Source of the DNA: Brevipalpus yothersi
Lineage: Eukaryota; Arthropoda; Arachnida; Trombidiformes; Tenuipalpidae
Direction of reading: 5' to 3'
Length of the DNA: 64,000 nucleotides
Assembly (NCBI GenBank): GCA_003956705.1
Contig: QZCP01000141.1
Span: 1 to 64,000 of the forward strand
Made by a program: the position numbers and the translations under genes. This document shows, piece by piece, positions 36,481 to 49,001 of the stretch. Each line of letters opens with the position of its first letter. Position 1 is the first letter of the stretch. The notes below the pieces were generated by a model, which made no database searches, had not been told where the DNA came from, and saw only the letters and a program-made list of their open reading frames with translations.

Positions 36481-39400
36481 TTATCCTTTATATTGAGTGT
36501 CATCTTCCACGAAATCATGGGCTTCTTCACGAGATACGATTTCGATATGGCTAACCTGGAAAGATATAACGAATAAAAAATGATGGTCAATGAAGAAATT
36601 GCGCAATTATTTCTCAACAATTCCTGGATATTTGTATCAATCCTTACTTTGTTGCGGAATTTTACTCCATAAAACTTGTCAGCTCTCTCTAGAAGCTCAG
36701 GTCTGAAAGTGGTGGTGATGAATTGAGCTTCCTTAGATAATTCATGGATCATATCTATTCAAAAAGGAGAAATGTTTATACTCATTAAGAATCAAAAAAG
36801 AGACATATGCTATGAGCAATAAGAATACTTTTTTGTCGAATTGCTTTGCTTTCAGGATTTGAGCAAAGCTCTAGATATGTCGAAATAAGAGAGGCAACTT
36901 ACCAGCAACTGCTTTACGATGCTGCGAGTCTAATGCTTGATCAATCTCATCAAAGAGATAGAATGGGGCTGGATCACATTTTTGAATGGCGAAAATGAAC
37001 GTCAATGCGACAAGTGATTTTTGACCTCCCGATAGTTGCTGCATGTCTTTCATTTCTGCATTGCTACCCGTGAACGAAACTCTTATACTAACACCGGTAA
37101 AGTTGTCTATTGATGGTGGAATGTTATTGGAAGATACTAAGCTTTGTGATGCTTGACTACCATCAGGACCATTGGATGCATCTGGTGATATGATCATATC
37201 CAAATGAGCTCGACCCTGAGGTACCAGCTTTTTGAATACTTCACTAAAAAAGTTTGAGACTTGTCGGAAAGTGACTTGAATTGCTTCATACTTTCTCTGT
37301 TCAAGAGCAGTCATGAGTTCTAAAATAGACCGATGTCCATTGTCAAGATCTCGCTTACGCTCGAGAAGTTTCTCCTTTTTCTCAGAGAAATCCAGATACT
37401 GGTCCAAGGCTTTCTTATTCACATGACTGTATTTTTGCAGCTCACTTGTACACTGTTGAAGCTTTCGATATAGCTGTTTCAGATTAAGATTGGCATATTT
37501 AACTTCAGCGTCCAAGGGTAGTGTTCCAAGTTCCCGGATCTTTCGCATGTATTCTTCGATCTTCTTATTAAGTAGAGAATTTTTGCTGCTTATCTTATCC
37601 AAATCTTTGGAGTCTTCATTTATTCTTTCAATTGTGTCCCTCTCGTCACTTTTCTTCTTTTCAAGTTTAGTTTGAACTTCTTTCTGCTTACGAGTCAAAT
37701 CATCTATTTGATTATCTAGCTTACGAAGTTGATCGACAACACCTTCGATTCGGGAGGATACAGAGGTCAATTCGGACTCCTCACTTTCCAGCTTTTGCTT
37801 TCGATCTTCGACGGAAATTTCCTGTAGAGCAGCCTCCAGTTCATCTTTACGCCGACACAAATTGTTACTTAGTAAGTTTTCGAGCTTATTTTTTTGAGCT
37901 TCAAGACTCATACGTTTGCTGAAAGCTTCCTTATTTTTTTGAGTAAGTTCTCTGATTTCATCGTTTAGACGATCAACTTCTTGCTGATCAGCCACAGAGA
38001 GCTGGGTGAGAAGATCTTGTTGAAGTTCACTGCTCAAAGACTCGGCAAGTGATTCCATCGAGTTGAGACTAGCCTCATGACTGACCAGGGACCTTTCTCT
38101 TGGTTGCCTTGCTCTCTCAATTGCTGCCAATTCATCTTTCAATAGACGTATATCAGTTTTCATTTTATCAAAAGTATCTTTGTTCTTGCTATTCTTTGTC
38201 TCAGCTTTCTGCATTTCACTCACAATCTGATTAATTTGACTCTCGATCTCATTGAGTTTACGATGATGTTCTTCAAGCTGCTCACTTTGAGTGACAATTT
38301 CTTTGCGAACAGCGGCATGAGATTTGTGTAATTCAAGTCGAGATCTTCGTGTATCAAAGTAACCGCCAGTGAGAGAACCTTTGTGAGACACTTGATCACC
38401 ATCGAGAGTGATGCAATCGAGACTGGTTGTTCGAGCCAAAGAAGTGGCAACTTCCAATGATCGGCAGATAAGTACCTTACCAAAAATGAATTTCATGGCT
38501 ACATCAAATCTTTGATCATAGTCCAACCGACTGATCATAGCAATTGCATCCTGAAATTTTAAACAATATTGAATTGAAATCAACAAAATAACGGGAGAGA
38601 AAAAATAACCTACCGGTGTGTCAGGATATTGAATATCTTTAGCGTGAAGTCTGTTGAGAGGCATGAATGTTACCTCACCAGGCAGCTTCATTCTGTTCAT
38701 TTCTTGCAGAATTTTTGTGCCAACTTTATCGTTCTCCACTATGTGATGGAAGAGCTTGTTTCCTGCAGTCATCTCAACGGCAGTGTAGAATTCCTTTCCA
38801 CAGTCAAAATTTTCGATCAACATACCATAGTAGTTGTCAGCAATCTGTTTGAATTGGCCACCTTTTTCACGGAAAACTTGGAGAACACGGGCAACACTAT
38901 CTCGACCGTTGAGAATAGTCTTACCCACCATGGATCGAAGAAGTTGATCTTTTTTGGCTTTCTCTTCATTTAACATGTTGAGATTTTGCTGCATAGAATT
39001 TTCCTGGCGCCATAGCTCACTAGAAGGAAATTGAATAAATAAATGGATACACCTTGTGAAGGAAGGAAGAGCTATTCAACTTACTTTCTTTCATTTTGGA
39101 GAGAATCTTTCTTCTTTTTCATGTCATAGTAGGATTTATTCTGATTATCAATGCTGGAACGATTGTTTTCCAGCTCTTTTGTCAATTCCTGGGAAGAAAT
39201 TGAAAATTTTGAGCATATTCAAATCTAAATCATGATTTGTAACTTACCTCAATCTTGTTCTCCAATTCTTCTTTCTTTTTGGCATCACGCATCAGATCAT
39301 TCTTGATCTTCGAGATCTGAGCATTTTTCTCGGCGATACTTTTCTTTAAAGTTTTTAATTCACCTGTGATCCATTTATCTCGTTCAGTTTTTGAGGTAAA

Positions 39401-40653
39401 CTGACTTCCTCGTCCCTGTTTGGCATAAAGTTCGGTTCGCTTTTGTTCTTTGAGAGCAAGTTGTCTTGTACAATCCTCTTCAATGCGTTTCATTTCTTCA
39501 TATTCGGGTTTAATCTTGTCTAATTCGGCCTGTTTTTCTGCAATTCGAGCTTTCAAATTTCGAAGTTCTACTTCGGCTCTCTCTTTTGATTTGGCATCAC
39601 CCTCAACCTCATCAGTGAGATCCTTTAAACGTAATTCGAGGCGAGTTTTCTCTTTCAAAAATGTACTGTGCTCGTGTTGGAGAGCTTCCTTCTCATCCTT
39701 AGCTGTTTGAAGTTTGGTTCTCACTTCACGGAGATCCTTGCCGAGAACTTTGATCTCCTCGACCAGAGATTGTAGATTTTCCCTCAATTTTTCTGTCACA
39801 ACACTACTCGTCTCACGACGAGTTTCGAGTTCCTTCAATTTTTTCCTGGCATCTTCTAATTCTTGATTGTAAATGGTATATTCAATCGATCTTCTCATTT
39901 TATCCCATTTTTGATATTCTTTGAGTTCCTCTTTTTCACCCTCAAGCGTTTGAAGTCGTTCTTCAATATACTTGAGTAAATCCATAATTTTCTCCAATTT
40001 TTGCTCAGTGTCTCGAAGTAGACCACGAGATTCTTCTTTACGCTCATCATAAATTCGTGTACCAGCAACTTCACGTAAAATTTTGAGCCTCTGTGAATCG
40101 GGTGCAGTGGCCATTTGATTGATTTTACCTTGTTTCACGATATAATAAGGATTACTGCGAGAGAATCCGGCACTTTCTACATTGAAACAAAGGAAGATGT
40201 GAAACACAAGTTTTGCAAAATTTCTAACATTCGAAATTGATGGAAAATAAAGCGTATAATAACACAAAAATGCTTACCCAACACATTCATCACATCAGAA
40301 CGAGTAACAATCTTCTTATTCAAGTAGTATTGATCCTTTTTGGGACCAATTTGACGTCTAAGGGCCACCTCATTGTCATCAATTGGCAATCGATTGTCAG
40401 AATTATCGAAAATGATTTCAACATAGGCAGTCATTATCTTGGTACCAGTACCTTCGTGCAATAACTGTTGCCTTTGATCTTGCCTCAGGTGACTGAACTC
40501 ATCGGATAATACGAACTGTATAGCATAAAAAAAGTTACTCTTTCCCGATCCATTGCGACCAACAATCACATTATGGCTCTTTGAAAAAGGATCAACCACA
40601 GTTTGATCCCGATAGCTTCGGAAACCTTGTATGATCACTTGCTTTATATACAT
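36481..40653 (-). CDS. SMC3: Cohesin subunit SMC3, complete
   Basis: Seven exons: 40653-40278, 40176-39248, 39188-39085, 39019-38614, 38550-36903, 36754-36648, 36555-36481, giving 1214 residues (human 1217). The N-terminal ATPase half has Walker A GRNGSGKS at 32-39 and the KK pair at 105-106 that cohesin acetyltransferases modify. Long coiled coils flank a hinge (~490-660; AILNG-type TILNGRDSV, FDCGKEFYTAVEMTAGN, GDQVSHKGSLTGGYFDTR). The C-terminal half carries signature LSGGQKS at 1111 and Walker B FYLFDEIDQALD ending near 1146, then TTTFRPELLERADKFYGVKF and an acidic end. Cohesin holds sister chromatids together and extrudes loops with SMC1 and RAD21. Introns are 59-148 bp. The 63-bp intron 38613-38551 is in frame and stop-free, so its removal rests on the family alignment (YPDTP joined to DAIAMIS). 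Confidence 0.98.
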
Positions 40654-41561
40654 AATGGATTATGGTATGATGTTACACTAATCTATGGTGTATATATATA
40701 TGTGTGTGTAGGTATGTGTAGTGGTATGTGGTGTGGTGTGTGTGTGTGTCGAGAGAGAGAATAAATGAACGGTCAAAATGACATAATCATAAGATGATAT
40801 GATGATGATATTGATCTTAAAATCATGAATGAAAATGAAATGTTATTCTATACACACTCGATAGAAACACACACAGACACCAAGATAAATAGAAAGGTGT
40901 CCGAAAGAGAAGATAAATTGAATGGAGATAGAAAATGAACAAAATATGATAAGAATATTTCAAGTAGAATTTGATACACTTCTTCAGTCTTCAGAATGGA
41001 CACAAAAACAAGCGCCCAATCATATTGAAACAATCCCAATCGGATGGGTAAGTGGTGACATCTATTATTTGATCAACTTTGCCGCCAAACGAAAAGAAAA
41101 AAATTCATTTCTCTTGAAAAATTTTAAAAAAGATCTTTTTTCGAGGTAACCAAAAAAGAGGTGAAAAGGAAGGGAGAATCAAATTGATAATTTAATCAAT
41201 TCTATTGAAAATTAATTTAAATCGGTTAACAAGTGATCGATTATTTAACCGATTTTATGATCGATGATCACTGAGGATCATACAGTATCTCTCTCTGATT
41301 TTGAGAGTTACTTGATGATCGTTAGATGAAATTTTTTTTTCTGATTTGGATGAAAGAAAATTTCCCCTTGATTAGAGAAATAAAACAGTGATTTTAATTA
41401 TGAAAAATTTTTCTCAATTTCTCTCTTTTTGATAGTGAAAGTTTCTCATGATAATAATAAGAGCAACGAATTGAATTTTATCTCTCTCATTCTTTTTTCG
41501 GCAATCATTTCCAGTATCTGATAGTTTCCATCGAGTATCAGTTTGGGATCATCATTTCCAC
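40654..41561. promoter_or_regulatory. Divergent intergenic region, SMC3 / nardilysin
   Basis: These 908 bp separate two head-to-head start codons. They contain a GT-rich stretch at about 40697-40750 and AT-rich sequence. A 75-codon open frame at 40922-41149 shows no resemblance to a protein family. A shared or two adjacent promoters are expected; no clear core element was seen. Confidence 0.4.
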
Positions 41562-44500
41562 ATGGCTGTGTTGCGATGTTTAGTGCAAGGATTGCGAAAT
41601 AGGCTGTGTGTGTCAACTAATTGGTTTAATTTTGATTGTAATCATTTGATTGTGAATCCATCAATTTCTAGTTGTGTTAATCTAATCACATCGATTCGGT
41701 ATCATTCAACGAGTGAGACAACCATGAGTGACACCGTCGACTTGTCGAAATTTGGTCTCGTCGAAGACGGCGGCATATACAAGTCAATTAGTGACAAAAA
41801 ACGGTATAAATTGTTCAAATTACAGAATGGTTTAACGGCTTTAATCATCTCTGATCTTGATCCTAATGTTGAACAAAGTCCCATCCAATCGCGGACATCC
41901 AGTTCAACAAGTGATGTCGAAATGAACAAAGAGGAGTGTTCCTCTACTGATGGTGTGTAGTTTTTCTCAACAAACAATGTGTCTCAGATATTCTTATATT
42001 AATTCATTAATTGTCTTTGACAGCCAGTGAAAGTGAAGATGAGGAAGGCTCTGGAGGCAAAAAGCTTGCTAGTGGGGTTCTATCCGTTCGTGTTGGAAGT
42101 TTTTCTGATCCGAAAGACGTCCAAGGGATGTCCCACCTTCTCGAGCACACAATTTTCATGGGGAACGAAGATTATCCAGCACCAAATGGGTTCGAGACGT
42201 ATATACTGGAACGAAGTGGTTATCTAAATGCTCACACTGAAAACGAGAGAACTGTTTATCAATTTCAAGTGCCCAACAAATTTTTAGAGGGTTCTTTGGA
42301 ACGTTTCGCCGCCATATTTGTAAATCCTCTCTTCCAGCCATCCTGTATTGAAAGCGAAACTGCTCCGGTGGACAATGAGTTCAAGAATCTATTTACTCAT
42401 GATAAATCATTCGGAATATTCATGACTCTAGTGAAGAAAGATCATCCACTGAGCACATTCGGTTGGGGAAATTCCAAAAGTCTTATCGATATTCCCAAAG
42501 AACGAGGGGTTAATACTCCCGAGGAAGTAGTAAAATATTTCAAGCAACACTACCATTCTTCAAACATGAATGTTGTGATTCAAGGTGAATACGATTTGAA
42601 AACTCTAGAATCTTGGGTGATCAAGTACTTCTCTCGAATTCATCCTGCTACCGATCAAGTGAATTCTTATTTAAGTGACTTCAATGAAACCGAAGACTTC
42701 CCTTACACCGAAGATTTCAACAAGCTGCATTACATTGAATATCCCAAATCAGGAGACTATTTGAGGCTAACCTGGTGGCTCCCACCTCGATTTAACTGCT
42801 ATAAGACTAGACCTTTGTGGTATCTCAGCTCAGTCCTTGGACATGAAGGTAAAGGTAGCTTATTTTCTTACCTCAAAAGAAAAGGATACGCATTGGAACT
42901 TATGGCCGGTAATGATGAAAGTTTGGATCAGATGAATCAGTTCCAGGCACTTTTTGTCGTTGAGGTGAAATTAACTGATTTTGGTTTAAAGAATGTTGAC
43001 AAGGTGGCAAGTTGTATATTTTCTGCTATTGAAAAAATCAGAGAAGAAGGTCCTCTCCGTAGACTGATTGATGAAGATCGTTCCATCAGAGTATATAGTT
43101 TCAGATATACAAATGAGCCTAAAGCGATGAAGAACTGCACCAAGTTATCTGAAAATCTTTGTGTATTCGATCCTAAGGATTGTATGGTCGCACCAAAGAT
43201 GTGTTTTGGAACCGATGAAGCTAAAATTTCAGAAGCTCTTAAATACCTTGTTCCAGAGAAAGCGAATAAAATCATCCTATCAAAAAAAGCTTTCGAACAA
43301 TTCGATGCTCCAATAAAGACAGATTTTTGGTTGGATGCTAAATTTAAAGTAATTGATACACCTAAAAGTTGGTCTTTAGGAGGTACACCATCAGATTTTC
43401 TGTCTGAATTTCATCAGCCTGATGTTAATCCATACATCGCTACAAACTTTGATATCCTTCCTCCTGCAAATCAGCCTCATCAATTTCCCATGAAAATTGA
43501 TGAAAATGCTCGTTATTGTCTTTGGTACAAGAAAGATGATCGCTTTAGTCATCCCAAACTCTATTTCAATGTTTATATGAGATCACCTGATGTCAGTAGT
43601 AGTGTACGGATGCTGACTGCAATCGATTTATACCTGCACTGTTTTGCTTTGGCCATGAGTGAAGATGTGTATCCTGCTCTGATTGCTGGCTTACAATACG
43701 ACATCCGCTTAGCTTTCGGTGGAATCTTACTTTCTTTTTCCGGTTTCAATGATAAAATGCATCAACTGGTGGATATGATATCTCGGAAGATTACAAATTT
43801 TGAGGTCGAGGATGAACTTTTCAATGATGTCAGAAAAGATCTTGCCTCCCAGTATTACAACAGATTCACAAGCCGATCCCAGTTGGTGGAACAATTAAAG
43901 CAATTCATCATTAAGCCACACTATTGGCCCTGTACTGATAGGAGAAATTACATTCTGGAAATGCCAAAAGATTTCGTTTTTGCAGCTGGAAGACAGTTTT
44001 TCTCCAACTTTTTCATGGAATGTCTCATCCAAGGAAATACGACAACTAATGATGCAATCAAACTTGTTCAGCAGATAGCCCATAATCTAAATTTCAAGCC
44101 ATTAGGGACTCATCCTGGTCTGCACGAAAGAATCCATATGTTGCCCGTTGGTGATCATACTTGCCGAGTCTTATCACTCTTACCGGACGAAAAGAAATCA
44201 ATAACCCTGGATTATTATCAGATTGGTCCAATCAACACACGAGTGTCATGTCTTTTGGATATTTTGGAAATTTTGATGGATGAGCCACTCTTTGATTGTC
44301 TACGGACAAAAGAGGGTCTGGGATATGAAGTATTCATGTCATGTGGGGAAATTGCAGGTATCGGAGGTTTCACAATTTATGTTCACAGCGAGGCTAGTAA
44401 ACATACCTCATCCCATGTTGATTCTCGTATTGAGTGCTTCCTCAAGGAATTTGTTAAGAAAATCGAAGGTTTAGAGCAGCCAGAGTTCAAGAAAGTTGTA

Positions 44501-45037
44501 GACGGGATCATAAAAGACAAATCAGCTCCGTTCGTGAATCTCTCTGAAGAATCAAAGTTCCATTGGAAGGAGATTGTCGAGGGGAGGTATTACTTCGATT
44601 GTCGACAAAGACAGATCAAATTGTTGCAAGATATATCATTATCCGAATTCAAGACCTGGTCTTTGGACGTTCTGACCAACCCTGAAAAACGCCGGAAAGT
44701 CTGCCTCCAAGTCGTAGCCCATGGAAAACAATCCCTGGACGAATGTCTTGTCGCTAATCTTGATTCTTCCCTATCTTATCAGGTAAATTTGAAGGAAATC
44801 GGTGTGTGTTCTCGTCTGCCTGAGTATACCTCAGTCGCTTGTGGAAAGCCGAGCGATATAATCAAGAACCAAAACGAAAACGGCTCAGGAGATTCTTTGG
44901 ATGATAAAGAATTCTTCATCAAGTATTTAGTGCCTACCGAACCGGTCGAAGAGCAAAGATTCATTGTGAATATAAATGAATTTAAGAAGGGCCTCCAATT
45001 GTATCCTCATCCCGTAATTTTTCTGACAAATAAGTAA
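41562..45037 (+). CDS. NRDC: Nardilysin-like M16 metalloendopeptidase
   Basis: Exons 41562-41952 and 42024-45037, with a 71-bp GT-AG intron, give 1134 residues. After an Arg-containing, weakly basic N-terminus (MAVLRCLVQGLRNRL..., possibly a targeting sequence; a second ATG lies at the MSDTVD motif) come the M16 repeats. The inverted zinc motif HLLEH is at 168-172 and the third zinc ligand is Glu 249, 77 residues on, with Glu 242 also kept, so the active site looks intact. A short acidic run (SESEDEEGS, ~132-140) sits just before the catalytic domain, where nardilysins carry their acidic insert; insulin-degrading enzyme lacks it. VGHEGKGS-type LGHEGKGSLFSYLKRKGYA and the full C-terminal M16 domains follow. 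Nardilysin cleaves before Arg in dibasic sites and promotes ectodomain shedding. The acidic insert is much shorter than in vertebrates. Confidence 0.93.
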
Positions 45038-45120
45038 GCCTTAATTTGTTTTCTTACAAAAATTTCGAGAGAATAATTCTAACCCCTCTCTTTACTCCAA
45101 CTCTTTAGACTCTGAGTCCC

Positions 45121-45126
45121 AATAAA
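45121..45126 (+). terminator. Polyadenylation signal of the nardilysin gene
   Basis: AATAAA lies 84 bp past the stop codon at 45037, the first canonical hexamer downstream and at a usual 3' UTR length. Confidence 0.55.
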
Positions 45127-45461
45127 TTTGTTCTCAGTCTGAAGGAATACAGTTCTCGAATTTCAAAAGTCTAAATTGTGTAATTTTGGACATTTATAAG
45201 CCCAGCAAACAAATTCTGCTATATTCAAAAAGAGTGCTCCATCTTTTTCTCATGATCAATCAAATGGATAGATACATGTGATGAGAATTTCTTTAATGAA
45301 AAGAAACTCAATTTGATTTATATAACGTAAAAGTTAATATAAAGCTTATTAAAGGTATTTTATAAATTTAGAATAGTTAAACATTAATGATCACTTGTGA
45401 GTAGCCCTCATGATGATGTGTAGAAATCGGATAATTTAATGAGATTACTTTCTTTTGCTTC

Positions 45462-48076
45462 TCACTTTATCATCATTGTGATCAAGGCCAGGAAGCCTTT
45501 TCCGATGATCCCCAAGAAGAACAACTGTGCTAATCTGTAAATAAGGCAAACACTGGCAAAAAGAGAGAGAAGAGAAGATTAATCAATTTGGCTGCAGATT
45601 AAAATATTCAGATGACCCACTAAATGAGACATCTTTCAAGGGACATTCTTGTTTATTGCCCATACTTACACAATCACTTGCTTCCTCGCTTTTGGTATAT
45701 CTTTATCATCTTCTTTCAAAAAAAATCGCCTGAAACCTTGAACAATTGTGGTGGCATACACTTTCATATCAATCTTTTTGGGGTCACACAGAAACATTTC
45801 ATAATCTTTTTTCGACAGTGCATCAATCGCTTCAGCGTAATTTTGTGCGTCAACTTCGAATTCATGAGTGGTGAAAAATTCCACGAGATCCAGTCCTTTG
45901 TTCAATTTTTTAGCTTGTCGAGACATACTGGTAAAGCGAAAGATCAAATCAAATCTCATTAATTTTCGATTCTTGGAAAGAGTCACTCAAAAAAAAGCTC
46001 AACGATTACTTACAATGCATTATAGCCCAATAGTGAAAGAATCAAATCAATAATCAACGCAAAGAAAGTGTGATAAATAAATCGTTCAATTGGATAAGTC
46101 CATCGAGCTCTCTTGTATTGGGGAGGACTCATCAATGGTCTCATCTGTTTGGTACTTGGATAACGAAGTGCTGCATCACGTCCCTCGGTGAACAATCTAC
46201 CCCAAGTACAATCACTATGGAAGGAGCCGAGAGTCAAATTGTATACCACCAATTCGTTGGATCTTGAGAAAATAATTCGAAAAGAAAGGTAAAAGAAATG
46301 AGTAAGATGAGAATATGCTCCAGGCTATTGGAAATGCTAGCTCGAGAGAGATAAAGATATTTATCATGAACCGTCGCCAGAATGGTAAACAGCATCCTTG
46401 GGAAAAGCTCTAAACATCAACAAAACTATCTCTCTCTTCATTTCAAGACCATGGCCAGTCGGGATGATGATGATGATTGCTCAGACTATGAGAAAGTGAT
46501 TGATGATGAATGGAAATGTCTGGAAACTTACCTCTTCTTAGCAGTATACCAGCCAGCAACGATCGCAAAATTGGCACAAAAATCAACCGGAATTAGATCA
46601 ACTTTGGCCCAAAAATTCCAATCAACTGTTTGCAATAGTCCTATTTGAGCAGCTAAACTAATTCCTTGGAAACCTTGTACAGTGTCCACCCATCCAGTGA
46701 TCGGATCTCGCAACGATGGAGTTATTATAGCCGGCCTCACAATGGCCGTGGATATATTACCATGTTTTTGATCGACTAAACGTTCGCTCATCGCTTTGGT
46801 CAATGTATATGAATTTGGTCGTCCCTCGAGAAATTTAGCACATTGTTTATCAATTAACTTCTTATCTCCACAGTTCAACACTTTGTGGACATCTTCATAT
46901 GAGAAGTTCATTTCATAAACTTTCTCTTCGATATGTTTGCGATCACAAAAAGAATATGCCGTCGACACATGGACAAGACTGACCAGATTTTCCATACATT
47001 GGCATAAATTTAATAATTGATCCGTTCCTTTGACATTGTTGGTAAGATTTGATCTGTGTCGGAAGAAAAGAGAGCATATTGAATGAACAATTGTCGATCA
47101 AAACGCGAATAACCAAATATTTCCACTTACGATATGTCTGCATCAAATCGAACATCGGCTGCACTGTGAAACACAACTGAAACTTCTCTACACAAAACTT
47201 TCTTCATGGTAGGATCAATTCCCAAATCTGGTAAACTGAGATCACCTTCAACTGGTATAACTTTGTACGAATTTAGTAGAGTTTTGTCATGAAGGGTAAA
47301 CGGTGGAGAGCTTAGAATAGCTTGAATTCGTTCCTGTGGACTTATGCCACGTTTGCCTCTCATCAGCACATAGATATGTTTAACGTCAACGTTTCTCAAT
47401 AGTTTCTCAACCAATACCTGAATTTGAAATGGAAGAATTACATTATTATCGAAACATTCGATGAAAATAATGAAAATTCGAAAATTTGGAAAGTTGGCTG
47501 ATGATCAGGTGGCCAATAGCACAAAAAAAGTTAAATAATGATCCCAGATGATTATTATTATTACTGTAAACAATTAGCGCCCATATTTCTTACAAGTTGA
47601 TCTAGTCTTAAACTACGAGCTCGGGACATGATGGGTCATAATGATAATGATAATGAGTGGATCGCTAATCGAATGGATGGTAAGGTTAGTAGTGGTTAGG
47701 GTAGAGGAAACAGGAAAAATAATCTAGTGAGGAAGAAAAGTTATGGGTTAAAAGGTTAAATTAGTGACTCAGTAAGTAGTGAAGATGTCCGGAATGTTTT
47801 TTTGAGCGCGAAAAGGAAGATTGCTACGTGTAATACGTGGTGTATGAGGTATGATCATTAAGGTAAGATCAATTTGGGAGTGAAAATATTACAAGAAAAT
47901 GTTCAACACATTACCTTTCCCAGAAAGCCGGAGAAACCAGTAACAAACACTGATCTAGATGAATAAAAATCGAGCACTGGTGAGTAGTCTTTGCTGGCCA
48001 CATCATCTGTGATCAAGGGCATATTTTGTGATGATGGTTCTATGAACGATTGGCGAACTATGTCAGTAAGTGGCAT
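45462..48076 (-). CDS. Fatty acyl-CoA reductase (alcohol-forming)
   Basis: Six exons: 48076-47915, 47417-47131, 47053-46532, 46262-46014, 45927-45670, 45534-45462, giving 516 residues, typical of insect-type FARs. The Rossmann nucleotide-binding motif is VTGFSGFLGK (~45-54), followed by the expected VLVEKLLRN helix and VPVEGDLS-type VIPVEGDLSLPDLG. VHVSTAYS and the catalytic pair Tyr231/Lys235 in SYTLTKA follow, then VRPAIITPS. The C-terminal FAR_C domain runs KKLNKGLDLVEFF...KIDMKVYATTIVQGFRRFFLKEDD, with a hydrophobic helix at ~385-405 and a final membrane segment (LAQLFFLGIIGKGFLALI) in the last exon. FARs reduce acyl-CoA to fatty alcohols for wax esters, cuticular hydrocarbons or pheromones at the ER or peroxisome. 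Which substrate chain is used cannot be read from the sequence. Confidence 0.95.
47594..47629 (-). other. Candidate alternative first coding exon of the FAR gene
   Basis: Inside FAR intron 1 an ATG at 47629 opens 12 codons (MSRARSLRLDQL) followed immediately by a consensus donor GTAAGA, in phase 0, which would splice in frame to exon 2. Such a product would lack the TGFSGFLG nucleotide-binding motif. It may be coincidental. Confidence 0.25.
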
Positions 48077-48944
48077 ATTCACTGATTAAATTGTGGAAAA
48101 CAATTAGATGGATATGAATGCGATGTGGGTAAGAGGTTGAACACAAACACTGAACTCAAAAAGTTCGAAGAGTTTTTCAAAGTTGGCCAACTATGGATGG
48201 CAGATGAAAGATGTCCAAGTGATCTTGTCAACGGCTATGCTAGAAATGAACAGAGTCACACTTGTGATCACTTGATGATTAAAGTGAGCGATTCAAAATG
48301 ATACCAGTTCGTGGAAGGTGATAGTCACATTAGATAGTCCAAATCTTACAAACGTAATGTTCACTTAAATTGAGACACCAACACACACACAACAATCACG
48401 AAACGATTCAAAGAAATCAATCAATAGTTCTCGTAAGACAAAATTATCGCAGAAAAATAGTCCGATAAAAATGATTTCTCCACTAGTCAAACTTCGAGTT
48501 ACCCAAACGGATCTAGATATGATAATGATAAATAATTGTGCGTGAGTAACACTATTTAAACATAAAAAGATCAAACGAATGGGTTTTTCGGATTAATTAT
48601 TTCTACATCGGAACTTCCAGCGGGTTCTCCACACAAATGCCTGACGAACTTGTGTTCAAAGAAAGTTAAAAAGAGTCTCTCTCGCTCAAGTGAGAAGAGA
48701 GAGAGGCAGAAAAGAGAGAGGAGAGAGAGAGAGAGAGAGAAAGAGAAAGAGTCAAGAGAGACAGAAAAGAGAGAGAAGAGAGAGAGAGAGTCAAGAATGA
48801 GTGAGAAAAGAGATAACTTTAGGTTCTGAGAGAGAGAAGGAGAGGGGGGAAAAGACAGAAAAGTGAGAAGAAGACGTCAAGAACGAATGATAATGAGCGA
48901 TAATCGATAAATGAATCTGAATTTGAATGAAAATATGAAACATG

Positions 48945-48947
<3 letters not shown>

Positions 48948-48998
<51 letters not shown>
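48948..48998. repeat. (GA)n microsatellite
   Basis: About 25 uninterrupted GA units, with further GA-rich sequence in the preceding 250 bp. Confidence 0.95.

Positions 48999-49001
<3 letters not shown>

Noticed and set aside
37490..38973. Plus-strand open frames over SMC3
   Set aside because: Antisense shadows of long SMC3 coiled-coil exons.
46382..46648. 88-codon plus-strand open frame over FAR intron 3 and exon 3
   Set aside because: Antisense to FAR and half of it overlaps a coding exon; no independent support.
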